From Alphaproteobacteria bacterium (lineage in GTDB: Bacteria > Pseudomonadota > Alphaproteobacteria > Rhizobiales > Xanthobacteraceae), in contig VAZV01000187.1 in the NCBI GenBank assembly GCA_005884765.1, positions 1-49,076 on the forward strand: a stretch of DNA of 49,076 nucleotides, in the 5' to 3' direction. The translations under genes and the position numbers were made by a program. Every line of letters starts with the position of its first letter. The first letter of the stretch is position 1. The notes beneath the pieces were generated by a model. That model was not told the DNA's origin, made no database searches, and saw only the letters and a list, made by a program, of their open reading frames with translations. Below, piece after piece: positions 7,116-15,131 of this stretch.

Positions 7116-8243
7116 TCAATACCGGTACGGCTCGATCTCCAGCAGCGGGAACGCGCTGAAGACGCTTGGCGCATTGGTTGTGGTGGCCGGATGCAAGCAG
7201 GATTTGTTGACCTCGGCGAAAGAAGTGGCGCCGAGCAGGCCCAGCGTCCTGACCACCTCGTCCTCGAGCAATTCCAGCATGCGATAAACGCCGGTCTCAC
7301 CGGCCGCGGCCAGCGCCCAGCATTGCATGCGGCCGAGGCCGACGATATCGGCGCCGCTGGCGATCGCCTTGACGACGTCGCTGCCACGGCAGAAGCCGCC
7401 ATCGACCATGATCCTGGCGCGGCCCTTCACCGCATCGACGATCTCGGGCAGCACATGCATGGCGCCGCGGCCGTGATCGAGCTGGCGTCCGCCGTGATTG
7501 GAGACGTAGATCCACTCGACCCCGTGATCGAGCGCGATCGCTGCGTCCTCCGCGGTGGCGATGCCCTTGATGATCAGCGGTATCCTGTACTTGTCCTTGA
7601 TCAATTTCACGGTTCGCCACTCCAGCCCCTTCTGGAAGTCGCCGCCGGTGGCGCGCAGCCGGCTGGCGCGGACGTAGCGCTTGGCGATGTCGCGCTCGCG
7701 CCGGCTGTAGTGAGCGGTATCGACGGTGAGGCAGAAGGCGGCATAGTTGCTGGCAACCGCGCGGCTGACGCAGTCCTCGACAAACGCGTCATCGCCGCGG
7801 ACATAGAGCTGAAAGATGCGCAGCGCGTCGGGGGCCGCTTCGGCGACCTTCTCAAGGCCTGGCTCGGACACGGAACTGAGCATATGCGCCGCGCCAAATC
7901 GGCCGGCCCCGCGCGCCACGCTTGCGGCAGCACCGGGATCGAAGATCTCGAGCGCGCCGACCGGCGCCAGCATCACCGGCAGGCGTAGCTTGCGGCCGAA
8001 GCGTTCGACCGAGGCGTCGACCTTGGCGACATTGCGCAGCACGCGCGGGCGGAACGCGATCTCGTCGAGCGCCATGCGGTTGCGGCGCATGGTGGTTTCG
8101 GTCTCGGCGGCACCGACGATGTAGTCCCAGGCGTTCTGGTTGAGGTTGGCGCGGGCTTTGCGGATGAACTCGTGAAGGTTTTGAAATTCTTCGGCGCTCG
8201 CGCCAAGCTCGACATTTCTCGTTGGCCGGATCGCTTCGTTCAT
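7116..8243 (-). CDS. FMN-dependent alpha-hydroxy-acid oxidase/dehydrogenase (LldD-like)
   Basis: The 375-residue product is a flavin-dependent alpha-hydroxy-acid dehydrogenase of the lactate/glycolate/mandelate family, a TIM-barrel enzyme oxidising a 2-hydroxy acid to the 2-oxo acid. The signature SNHGGRQLD contains the catalytic histidine. IMVDGGFCRGSDV and ADIVGLGR form the FMN phosphate site, and YVRGDD and LTVDTAHYSRRERD line the active site. The open frame extends upstream to 8504, but the ATG at 8243 with GGGAGGA before it matches the family's N-terminus. It leads the cluster oxidase-HAD-moeA. Lactate is the likeliest substrate but cannot be fixed from sequence. Confidence 0.9.
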   Translation of the reverse strand: MNEAIRPTRNVELGASAEEFQNLHEFIRKARANLNQNAWDYIVGAAETETTMRRNRMALDEIAFRPRVLRNVAKVDASVERFGRKLRLPVMLAPVGALEIFDPGAAASVARGAGRFGAAHMLSSVSEPGLEKVAEAAPDALRIFQLYVRGDDAFVEDCVSRAVASNYAAFCLTVDTAHYSRRERDIAKRYVRASRLRATGGDFQKGLEWRTVKLIKDKYRIPLIIKGIATAEDAAIALDHGVEWIYVSNHGGRQLDHGRGAMHVLPEIVDAVKGRARIMVDGGFCRGSDVVKAIASGADIVGLGRMQCWALAAAGETGVYRMLELLEDEVVRTLGLLGATSFAEVNKSCLHPATTTNAPSVFSAFPLLEIEPYRY

Positions 8244-8506
8244 CTCGTCCTCCCGCAAGTTACGTGATGGCCTTGTTACCTTCTCGCGTATCGCGTCCCA
8301 GCCCTTCACGCCATCCCAAATTTGCATGGCTTGCGGGCGGATCGGCGGGATCAGAGGACACCGCGGTATGCGACAGCTCCACATCACTAGATGGTTCGGC
8401 CGCCGACCCCTTGTCGGCAGTTTTCGGGCCGAGAGGAACGCGCGTGTCAGCGAGAGCATTGACACGTGCTGGCATTCATGCCGGTCAAGCAAACGAGGGA
8501 ACATCC

Positions 8507-8824
8507 ATGAACAAACTCATTTTCGCTGCGGCTTCTGGCGCTGCGCTGCTCGCGGTCGCCAGCTTCGCAAACGCACAAGGAACTGAAACGGGCTCAAGTT
8601 CGAGCGGTGCCGCGAGCAATCAATGCTGGGACCTGAGCAGCAACGTGGTTCGCGATAGAAGCGGGACCAACGCTACTGGACCGTCGGGAGAGAGCGGCCG
8701 CACGGTCGGATCAACAACCTCGCCCGGATCATCTTCAAGCACCGGGTCCGGCGCTTCCGGTTCTGGCGCTACCAGTTCCAGCGCGAATGCTGCTGGGCGG
8801 CCGCCTGGAATGCCAAATTGCTAG
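8507..8824 (+). CDS. Small secreted Ser/Gly-rich protein
   Basis: The 105-residue product has a clear signal peptide (MNKLIFAAASGAALLAVASF..., probable cleavage after ANA near residue 22). The mature chain is a low-complexity Ser/Gly/Thr/Ala sequence with two cysteines, one in the NQCWDLSS segment and one as the last residue. The frame is open upstream to 8222, but only the ATG at 8507, with GAGGGAAC before it, gives a proper signal peptide. It is divergent from the oxidase gene, with 263 bp between the start codons. Function unknown. Confidence 0.7.
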   Translation: MNKLIFAAASGAALLAVASFANAQGTETGSSSSGAASNQCWDLSSNVVRDRSGTNATGPSGESGRTVGSTTSPGSSSSTGSGASGSGATSSSANAAGRPPGMPNC

Positions 8825-9271
8825 TTTGAACGACCAAACAGAAGGTCGCTTAACTGCGGTGTCCTTCGCGATTCCTGATCCGGATGAAACGTTAGGTGCG
8901 CGTTGGCTGGCCGAGTTGCTTGCGTCACGTACGCAGCGCTGATTCAACCACTGGTGAAGGTAAGCGGCGGAACTGAACCAGTCATCCATGCCGCTCACCC
9001 GCAAGGTTCCAGCCGTAGTTCTACGGATATGACTATTGTTGAATCTTGGCGCGGTTCGTGCGGAAATATCCGTGCTGGGGATTTGAGGGCCCAGACGGGA
9101 AATACGCAGCGCCGCCGAGCGATTATACTCCGCTCAGGCGGCGTTGTACGTCGCTAGGTTGCTAACACGTCCCAAAAATTTTTTTGTGGAAACGTCCGAG
9201 AGCGAACCGACAGATAGAGAATCGCCATTTTTGTTTTTCCCATGCGCGAATGTTGGGTTGGGGGAAGCATC
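8825..9271. other. Intergenic stretch without a recognised gene
   Basis: No frame has a credible start and composition. The region holds a strong hairpin at 9110-9143 (listed separately) and an A/T tract at 9174-9186. The promoter of the 29-residue protein starting at 9272 should lie here. Confidence 0.4.
9110..9143. repeat. Strong hairpin upstream of a micro-protein gene
   Basis: CGCCGCC (9110-9116) pairs with GGCGGCG (9137-9143), and GAGCG (9117-9121) pairs with CGCTC (9131-9135). This makes a 12-bp stem with one bulged A and a 9-nt AT-rich loop. No T-run follows, so a terminator role is doubtful. Confidence 0.45.
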
Positions 9272-9361
9272 ATGGCCACCTTTGAAAAGGTATGCCTGAT
9301 AACGGCATCCGCAGCATTTGTTACGTTGGTCGGCACCTTGGCTCTGCTGGTTGTCAACTAA
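9272..9361 (+). CDS. 29-residue single-membrane-segment micro-protein
   Basis: The frame encodes MATFEKVCLITASAAF followed by a hydrophobic run ending in VVN, then TAA. After a short charged start the whole chain is one membrane-spanning helix. GGGGAA lies six bases before the ATG, and a good intrinsic terminator begins directly at the stop codon. Both make such a short frame credible as an independent gene. Function unknown; it could be a small membrane modulator. Confidence 0.55.
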   Translation: MATFEKVCLITASAAFVTLVGTLALLVVN

Positions 9362-9390
9362 AAGACCGCCCGGGTGGGCGGCTTTTATTT
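9362..9390 (+). terminator. Intrinsic terminator of the 29-residue micro-protein
   Basis: CCGCCC and GGGCGG form a GC-rich stem around a 4-nt loop, followed by CTTTTATTT. The upstream AAAG can pair further into the T-run. It starts right after the TAA at 9359-9361. Confidence 0.75.
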
Positions 9391-9487
9391 GGACCGCCCG
9401 CGCGGCACCAATTCGGCGCCTGTCGAAACGCTGACGCGGCTGCCGTCGGGAAGCGGTGTCCGTTCGAATCCCGTTTAGCTGGGTTCG

Positions 9488-9619
9488 CTACCACCCGGTG
9501 CTGTGCGCGATAGACCGCCCCATGCTGCGCGCTCCATCCGAGAGCGTCCCGTTGTTGTACTCGACATCCCAGAAGTAAATGGCTGCGATGACGATCAGAA
9601 AGGCCGTCAACATTCGCAT
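9488..9619 (-). CDS. 43-residue membrane micro-protein
   Basis: The frame reads MRMLTAFLIVIAAIYFWD, then a polar tail ending STGW. It has one N-terminal hydrophobic helix of about 14 residues and a soluble part with several Asp/Asn/Arg residues. The arrangement resembles short proteins I know as hypotheticals in many Bradyrhizobium genomes. A GGGGGAATGAG ribosome-binding region precedes the ATG at 9619. It lies 21 bp downstream of another small minus-strand gene, with which it is probably co-transcribed. Confidence 0.6.
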   Translation of the reverse strand: MRMLTAFLIVIAAIYFWDVEYNNGTLSDGARSMGRSIAHSTGW

Positions 9620-9640
9620 CTCATTCCCCCTTTCGCGCCT

Positions 9641-9805
9641 TCAGCGGAATCCCTGCTGAAAATTGGCGGCTTGGAGTTCTGCCTGATCGAGGGGGCCAAG
9701 GTAGCGGTTCGTCAAATAGACGGCGCCCATGCCGAGCACGATCCCCAGCACGATGGCCACGACGGTCGGAACGACGAATTCCAGAGCAATCGCTTTGTGG
9801 GTCAT
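9641..9805 (-). CDS. 54-residue single-membrane-segment protein
   Basis: The product starts MTHKAIALEFVVPTVV, has one long hydrophobic segment (about residues 10-32) and a polar C-terminus rich in Gln and Asn. The open frame continues upstream to 10048, but that part is Arg/Pro-rich and non-protein-like, so the ATG at 9805 is chosen. The ribosome-binding site is weak. It is followed 21 bp later by the 43-residue membrane protein. Function unknown. Confidence 0.55.
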   Translation of the reverse strand: MTHKAIALEFVVPTVVAIVLGIVLGMGAVYLTNRYLGPLDQAELQAANFQQGFR

Positions 9806-10283
9806 TGCGGACACTCGCTTTGACCTACCCCCACACGCTAGATGCCATCTTCCACTGAGTCGGGGAATCGTTAATTTGCAAGCGTGGAACATCGCAGCGG
9901 CCATTGTGCAACTGCGGTTGAGCTTCAAAAATGTCGCAGGAACAGCCGGCAAGAACGCCTGTTGTTTTATTGGGTCGCTCCCGGTAGAGCGGCCTGCACG
10001 GCACCCGTCTCTAGCGCCCCCCCAAGGAAAGGCGGGGCCGTGCCCCAAGACGCTTCATGCCCCGAAGTCGCTTCATGTCCCGAAGGCGTTTCACGTTGCG
10101 CGCTTCCGCGTATCGGGCGACGCGTCGGGTGGCAGACATGGTCTATCGCGGTAGCACAATAAGGGCAGGCGGGCGGACGAAGCAAAAAAATAGTTCTATC
10201 CCATAATGATGTTCGCCGTGACCTAAGCCAAAGCGTAGCGTTATCCACTATTTAATTTACTTGGAGGGCTGGGGAGGCCTGCC
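9806..10283. other. Intergenic stretch without a convincing gene
   Basis: Long open frames here have repetitive or Arg/Pro-rich translations and no recognisable start. A short tandem repeat lies at 10050-10085. The AT-rich stretch 10180-10260 probably holds the promoter of the 68-residue protein that starts at 10284. Confidence 0.4.
10050..10085. repeat. Two tandem 18-bp units
   Basis: The unit (A/T)CGCTTCATG(C/T)CCCGAAG occurs at 10050-10067 and 10068-10085, and a third, more degenerate copy begins at 10086. No coding role is seen. Confidence 0.6.
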
Positions 10284-10490
10284 ATGACCGAGCTTCAAGC
10301 CAAAGTGGAGCGTTTTGAAACGCTCATCGCCGACTGCGAACTGATTGCCAAGCTGGCAACGGACGGGGCGAAACGTAAGCTATATTTGGGACTCGCATTG
10401 CATTATCGCGAACTGGTCGGCGACCTTCGCCACGTGATTGCGATTGGCGATCACCATCGCGCTGACGTTCGCGATGTTTTGCATCCCTGA
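10284..10490 (+). CDS. Small hypothetical protein, helical
   Basis: The 68-residue product begins MTELQAKVERFETLIADCEL and looks wholly alpha-helical, with alternating charged and leucine positions. There is no signal peptide or membrane segment. A purine-rich GGAGGGCTGGGGAGG lies upstream of the ATG. Such short helical proteins are common hypotheticals in Bradyrhizobium. I do not recognise a family. A large hairpin at 10544-10584 lies 53 bp downstream. Confidence 0.6.
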   Translation: MTELQAKVERFETLIADCELIAKLATDGAKRKLYLGLALHYRELVGDLRHVIAIGDHHRADVRDVLHP

Positions 10491-10543
10491 TCATCTCGGC
10501 GACCGGTAGATCTCTGACGACCCGCGTCCGGTGCATATGCAGT

Positions 10544-10584
10544 GCGGCCATCTCACGCGAGCGATTCACGCGAGAGATGGCCGC
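10544..10584. repeat. Large hairpin between two small genes
   Basis: GCGGCCATCTC (10544-10554) pairs perfectly with GAGATGGCCGC (10574-10584). After an A/A mismatch, CGCG (10556-10559) pairs with CGCG (10569-10572), giving 15 pairs around a 9-nt loop. It lies between the convergent ends of the genes stopping at 10490 and 10635 and may act as a bidirectional transcript end, though no T-runs flank it. Confidence 0.55.
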
Positions 10585-10634
10585 CGCAGCCCGCCGGGGT
10601 ACATCCGCCCGGACGGCAGCAACTCCTGAGCAGG

Positions 10635-10754
10635 TCAGGAGCAAACCCAAATGATCAGCAGCGCCATCGGAAGACCGGCGCCCAAGGCGCCGCCAATCGT
10701 CAACGCGAATGCTGCAAGCAAATTTTCGTCCGCTTGGAACTCACGCCTGGACAT
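10635..10754 (-). CDS. 39-residue single-membrane-segment protein
   Basis: The product starts MSRREFQADENLLAAF and is then one hydrophobic helix ending in WVCS. The polar N-terminus with acidic residues followed by a long Ala/Leu/Gly segment suggests a small inner-membrane protein. The frame is open to 10820, but the ATG at 10754 has GGAG eight bases upstream and a better N-terminus. It is convergent with the 68-residue gene. Function unknown. Confidence 0.5.
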   Translation of the reverse strand: MSRREFQADENLLAAFALTIGGALGAGLPMALLIIWVCS

Positions 10755-10895
10755 ACCGTCACTCCACCGAGCCCCCACGGGCATCCACCCGCCGCCCAAT
10801 GATGAACGATGAAAAAGCACGCGGCCGGGAAGGTCGTGATGACGTTCAAATGCAGTCCACTTGCCCGAACCAGCGCCGCCTGAGACTGAATCCTT

Positions 10896-11675
10896 ATGGT
10901 TAAGAAATGGTTAACGGCACGTCGCCTGCATCTCGGCCTGCCGGATCTCGGCTTCATGGACCTTACTCAGGTCGTCGAGCACACGATGGCTATTCGAGGC
11001 GTGGTGGATTTGCCGCGGGTGGTCGACGCCGACACCGGCTTCGGCAACGCCATCAACGTCTCCCACACGGTTCGCACCCTGGAGCAGGCCGGGGCCAGTG
11101 CGATCCAGCTTGAGGATCAGCATGCACCCAAGCGTTGCGGTCATTTCAGCGGCAAGGAATTGGTTTCACCCGAGGAGATGGTGAACAAGGTGCGGGCCGC
11201 CGTGGATGCCCGCCGTCACGACCTCGTCATCATCGCGCGGACCGACGCCTGCGCGGTTGAGGGTTTCGATGCAGCCATCGATCGGGCCAGTCGCTATCTC
11301 GAAGCCGGCGCCGATGTCACCTTCGTCGAGCTCGCCGACCTCAAGCAAGTGCCGCGGCGGCTCGCCGCGCCGCAGCTTTTGAACATCGTGCTCGGAGGCA
11401 AGACGCCAATTGTGAGCGGAGCAGCCGCCGCCGAGATGGGATTTAGCCTCGTGCTTTACGCCAACGCCGCGCTGCAGGGCGCCGTCCATGGCATGCAGAT
11501 CGCACTGAAGACGCTGCGTGACACCGGCGTGCTCGACGAAGCGTCGGTTGCCTCCTTCGAGGAACGGCAAAGGCTGGTCGGCAAGCCGGCCTACGATGCG
11601 ATGGAGGCGAGATACGCAACGCCTTCAGACACGTCGCCGGACATGACGCCGGCCTTTCAATTTGGTCGAGAATGA
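10896..11675 (+). pseudogene. Isocitrate lyase/PEP mutase family enzyme, N-terminus missing
   Basis: The 259-codon frame encodes a phosphoenolpyruvate mutase/isocitrate lyase superfamily protein. DADTGFGNA holds the metal-binding aspartates, and LEDQHAPKRCGHF holds the catalytic KRCGH motif of the lyase branch. IIARTDACAVEGFDAAI and a normal C-terminus follow. Family members carry about 45-50 more residues at the N-terminus, including the GAYDA loop and the first barrel strands. Here homology begins abruptly at LGLPDLGFMDL (about residue 13) and no upstream frame supplies the missing part. The gene is probably a truncated remnant, although the residual catalytic motifs are intact. Confidence 0.7.
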
Positions 11676-11899
11676 TCGAACCAAGACATCAGCCGCGCAT
11701 TGCGGGTTAGAGCTCAAGGTCCGGGCACGAGCCGAACAAAGATGAGATCGATGGGAGCCGAGGGCACGGCGGGCATCGGGCTAGCGTCTTTAATTGTCCA
11801 TACACGCTGGCGAAGGCGTGCCTTGGGCGATCAAGCGCCGGATGGTAACGTGCGGAGCCTTGGTTGAAAGCACCCATCTTGGTTCGTGAGATTACCGCC

Positions 11900-12898
11900 A
11901 TGCGTGTCGTCGCGCTCGAAGAGCATTTCACGGTCCCCGATCTCGTCCAGCGCATTGATCCGAACGCAATCAGCCGGCGCGGCTTTCGGTCGAGAAAACC
12001 GCCCCCCGGCGGCCCCAATCCACTCGAACTCCTGCCCGAGATTGGCGAGCGGCGCCTGCAATCTATGGATGAGGCCGGCATCACGATGCAGGTGCTCTCC
12101 AATAGCGGTCCCGGCCCCGATCTCGTGCCCGGCCCAGATGGTGTCGGGATTGCGCGGGCGATGAACGACCACTTGGCGGCAGCGATCGCCCGTCACCCCG
12201 AACGTTTTTCCGGTTTCGCCGTACTGCCAATGCAGAGCCCGGATGCCGCGATTGCCGAGTTCGTTCGTGCGGTCAGGGAGCTTGGATTTGTCGGTGCGCT
12301 CATCAACGGCACGACTGAGGGCCGCTTCCTCGATGACCCAAGCTATGACGGCCTGCTGGCGGCGGCCGCCGACCTCGACGTACCGATCTATGTCCATCCC
12401 CACCTTGCGCCCGAGGCCGTACGGCAGGCTTATTTCGCTAATCTTCCATCCGGCACCAGCCGCGTGCTCGAAAGCGCGGGATGGGGCTGGCATTCGGAGA
12501 CGGCGATTCACATTTTGCGCCTGGTGCTTTCCGGCACGCTCGATCGGCATCCGCGATTGAAGCTCATCATCGGGCACATGGGCGAAATGCTGCCGATGAT
12601 GTTGGCGCGTGCCGACGAGATGTTCGCTCTTGAGATCGAGCACCTGCGGCGGTCGGTCGGCCGCACCATCCTCGACCAGGTCTGGCTCACGACCAGCGGC
12701 GTTTTCAGCGAGCCGCCGCTCATTGCCGCGCTGCTGACGTTTGGCATCGACCGCATCATGTTTTCCGTCGATTATCCCTATTCCTCCAACGCGCGCGGCC
12801 GTGCCTTCCTCGACCGCCTTCCGCTCGCACCGGCCGACCTAAGTAAGTTCAGCCACGGCAATGCGGATGCTCTCCTGAAGTTAAACGAAGGGAAATGA
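11900..12898 (+). CDS. Amidohydrolase-family protein (ACMSD/gamma-resorcylate decarboxylase-like)
   Basis: The 332-residue product belongs to the amidohydrolase-2 group of metal-dependent TIM-barrel enzymes, many of which are non-oxidative decarboxylases of aromatic or muconate acids. Visible motifs are VALEEHF at the N-terminus (E-x-H variant of the metal site), YVHPHLAP near residue 173, IIGHMGEMLP near 230, and SVDYPY near 290 with the catalytic aspartate. The ATG at 11900 is preferred over an in-frame ATG at 11864 because it places MRVVALEEH at the start, as in relatives. It lies 224 bp after the truncated isocitrate lyase-like gene. The substrate is unknown. Confidence 0.85.
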   Translation: MRVVALEEHFTVPDLVQRIDPNAISRRGFRSRKPPPGGPNPLELLPEIGERRLQSMDEAGITMQVLSNSGPGPDLVPGPDGVGIARAMNDHLAAAIARHPERFSGFAVLPMQSPDAAIAEFVRAVRELGFVGALINGTTEGRFLDDPSYDGLLAAAADLDVPIYVHPHLAPEAVRQAYFANLPSGTSRVLESAGWGWHSETAIHILRLVLSGTLDRHPRLKLIIGHMGEMLPMMLARADEMFALEIEHLRRSVGRTILDQVWLTTSGVFSEPPLIAALLTFGIDRIMFSVDYPYSSNARGRAFLDRLPLAPADLSKFSHGNADALLKLNEGK

Positions 12899-13049
12899 CG
12901 CAACGCTCCGCGGCAGCTATTGGGCACCTTTGAGATTGCAAACGCGCCCTGAGATATCTGTTGATCGGGTTAGACCAGAAATCATCGGCAGAGTGCCAAC
13001 ACGACGTTTTTTTGCGACCCGCTGCGGACTTCAATCGGTGTAGGTAGGC

Positions 13050-13682
13050 CTACGCAGGCTGCGAACTGGGCCAGGGGATGAGACCTTCCGCCTCCATCGC
13101 AGAACGTACTGCCGCTCGCGCGGCAATGCGGTTGCGGTAGGAAAGCACGTTCGGGTAAGGCGATAAATCGAAGTTGACCCAATTCGCCCAGTTCGACACG
13201 ACGAAGAAGTGGGCATCAACTACCGAGTGATCTTGCCCCATGATGTATTCGTTGTCTCTGAGATGCTCATCAAGGTGAGCAAAGCGAGCTGCAAGCCGGG
13301 CACGGAACACGGCTTTCGCCTCTTCCGGTATCCCCTTGTAGAAGAGCGGCGAGAAACCACCCTTATGCATCTCGCTTGCAAAGAAGTTCAACCAGGATTG
13401 CAGCTTTGTCCGTTCGATTGTGTCATTGGGTGGTGCAAGCTTCTTATGCGGCACCTGATCGGCGATATATTGAACGATAGCGACGCCTTCCGTTAGCAGC
13501 GTGCCGTCGTCCAGCTCAAGGGCCGGCACGTAGCCCAACGGATTCACCTTTTTGTAATCACCGCCCCCGTCGATAATCTTGGTGTGCTCGTCGATCCTAA
13601 CTGCTGTAAATGGCAGTCCGGCCTCGTGCAGCACAATGTGGACCAACAGAGACGATGAACCAGGTGCGTAAAACAGCTTCAT
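13050..13682 (-). CDS. Glutathione S-transferase
   Basis: The 210-residue product is a soluble glutathione S-transferase. The thioredoxin-like N-terminal domain (residues 1-80) shows MKLFYAPGSSSLLVH with the catalytic serine/cysteine-type loop, NPLGYVPALELDDG with the cis-proline, and LTEGVAIVQYIAD. The helical C-terminal domain follows with the conserved VVDAHFFVV helix start. It resembles beta/GstA-type enzymes of proteobacteria. It is divergent from the DUF3237 gene, with 11 bp between the start codons, so the two must share promoter sequences that reach into each other's coding region. Confidence 0.9.
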   Translation of the reverse strand: MKLFYAPGSSSLLVHIVLHEAGLPFTAVRIDEHTKIIDGGGDYKKVNPLGYVPALELDDGTLLTEGVAIVQYIADQVPHKKLAPPNDTIERTKLQSWLNFFASEMHKGGFSPLFYKGIPEEAKAVFRARLAARFAHLDEHLRDNEYIMGQDHSVVDAHFFVVSNWANWVNFDLSPYPNVLSYRNRIAARAAVRSAMEAEGLIPWPSSQPA

Positions 13683-13693
13683 CGGATACGCCC

Positions 13694-14149
13694 ATGCCAG
13701 AGATCAAGACGGAATTTCTTTTCACCTTAGCTCTGGAGCTTGAAGTCTCCAATCTCGGCAACATGCCCTATGGCACCCGTCGCGTTGGGCGGTTTGTTGC
13801 TGGCAGCTTCGACGGGCCGAAGGTCAAGGGCATGGTGTTGCCGGGCGGCGCCTGCTGGATGCTCCTGCGCAGCGACGACGTGCTTGAAATCGAGGCGCGG
13901 ATCACACTTGAAACCGATGACAAGCAACAGATCCATATGAGCTGGAAAGCCTTTCGCCACGGCCCGAAAGAGGTGATTGATCGCCTGAATCGGAGTGAGA
14001 TCGTCGATGCCGAAACGTACTACTTCCGAGCTACACCCTACTTCGAGACGAGCTCGGGAAAATATAGCTGGATGAACCGCATATGCTCAATAGCCACCGG
14101 CTCGCGCACGGCGGGCAAGCGGACCTTCGACGTGTTTCAAGTGCTGTAG
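13694..14149 (+). CDS. DUF3237 family protein
   Basis: The 151-residue product matches the DUF3237 beta-barrel family. It shows the PEIKTEFLFTLALEL start, a GRFVAGSFDGPKVKGMVLPGG core, and later TYYFRATPYFET and YSWMNRI near the C-terminus. The function of the family is unknown; members often lie beside dehydrogenases or ring-degradation genes. An upstream in-frame ATG at 13610 would overlap the GST gene, so the ATG at 13694 is taken. A good intrinsic terminator follows 60 bp after the stop codon. Confidence 0.8.
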   Translation: MPEIKTEFLFTLALELEVSNLGNMPYGTRRVGRFVAGSFDGPKVKGMVLPGGACWMLLRSDDVLEIEARITLETDDKQQIHMSWKAFRHGPKEVIDRLNRSEIVDAETYYFRATPYFETSSGKYSWMNRICSIATGSRTAGKRTFDVFQVL

Positions 14150-14208
14150 GAGGGCGGATGTGCGCAGGGTGCGATCAAGCATGCTCCTCTTGTTTTGGGA
14201 TGCCATTT

Positions 14209-14240
14209 AGGCCGCCTCAGTTGGCGGCCTCTTTCATTTC
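14209..14240 (+). terminator. Intrinsic terminator after the DUF3237 gene
   Basis: AGGCCGCC (14209-14216) pairs with GGCGGCCT (14223-14230) around a 6-nt loop, followed by the T-rich CTTTCATTTC. Confidence 0.75.
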
Positions 14241-14279
14241 GAATCATCCATTTCGAATTGTCGGCTGTTGGGCCGCCTT

Positions 14280-14301
14280 TCGGACATTACGCGATGTCCG
14301 A
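14280..14301. repeat. Short inverted repeat
   Basis: TCGGACAT (14280-14287) and ATGTCCGA (14294-14301) are perfect 8-bp arms around a 6-nt spacer. The flanking sequence to about 14540 has no convincing gene. The GTCCG-type motifs resemble fragments of intergenic repeats common in Bradyrhizobium, from memory. Confidence 0.4.
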
Positions 14302-14559
14302 TGTGAGTCCGGGATGCACCACAAAGCGGAAGTCCGATCACTCTGAATTTTATCAGTTCATGCCCAAGACGCGCCCACTGGGCTCGATCCCGGTTGCGGA
14401 TCGCAGTTTAACCAAAACGCTATTTTGTTGAAGCGGATCAACATGATTTGGGTCGTCCAGTCCCCTTGCCAAAAATATTTCGCTTGTGCCGTCGGGCAAA
14501 TCACCTCCACTAGTTTCAGCCGTCTCGCGCCCAGATGAGGGGCGTATCGCGATCGTCAC

Positions 14560-15080
14560 GGACGTTGGGTGCGGGATGCGGTGGACGCGATAGCGTCGTG
14601 CGCGCCGATGGCAGTTGCAGGGCGAGTCCTCATGGGCTCGTGAGCGAACGGCCGGCGCGCAGACGAGCGGCGCTTTTGCGGACGGCAAAACCGTGTGGTC
14701 CTGGCACCCGTTGCTGGTGTCAAGTTGGCGGAGGCATGTCGGCCCGACCGGGTGCGGACATGCCGCTAATTCGCCAACGACGGTGACAAGACGAATTCGT
14801 CGCCGAGGAGAGCGCGCTATAAGCCGTTAAAACCATTGCGCAGGGAAGGCCGGACTGTTTCGGTAAACCTGTGGTGACGACGCTCGTGCGCTTTTTGTTT
14901 TGCGTGCGAGGCTGCGGGTGCATCGAGCACCCGGCTTTCCCTGCGCCCTCTTATTTTTCGAGGGTTGTCTGCGCAACAACTCGGACGCTATCCGCGCCGC
15001 GAGAACGCGGCGTCGCGTTGAGATTTGGAATCCGGGGCTTTGCGGTAGCGGCGAGAGGCATTAGCGTGGCCGTCCAGACC
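14560..15080. repeat. Probable dispersed intergenic repeat of Bradyrhizobiaceae
   Basis: This non-coding stretch matches, from memory, a sequence family scattered between genes in Bradyrhizobium and Rhodopseudomonas and often mis-annotated as short Arg/Gly/Pro-rich proteins. It contains several inverted repeats, such as GGCATGTC with GACATGCC near 14731-14767, and the strongly folded core 14838-14960. The borders given are approximate. A genome-wide search would settle copy number and ends. Confidence 0.5.
14838..14960 (+). ncRNA. Candidate structured RNA core within the dispersed repeat
   Basis: GCGCAGGGAAGGCCGG (14838-14853) pairs with CCGGCTTTCCCTGCGC (14931-14946) over 16 positions with a single G-U pair. 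Enclosed are a 9-pair stem (CTCGTGCGC near 14883-14891 with GCGTGCGAG at 14902-14910) and GGGTGC/GCACCC around ATCGA, which competes with the closing stem's edge. A further CCCTC/GAGGG hairpin with a T-rich loop follows at 14946-14965. The pattern suggests a folded transcript, but transcription is not shown and the strand is uncertain. Confidence 0.35.
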
Positions 15081-15131
15081 TCGTTACGAAACCGCCGAGG
15101 CGACTGCCAAGGAAACTACCGAGGAACCGCC

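Noticed and set aside
9440..9490. tRNA fragment, because GTTCGAATCCC resembles a T-loop
   Set aside because: The flanking bases do not form the T-stem or an acceptor stem, and no anticodon arm is present.
14353..14688. 111-codon minus-strand frame in the intergenic region
   Set aside because: The start lies in repeat-like DNA and half of the translation is Arg/Cys/His-rich; no family recognised and no ribosome-binding site.
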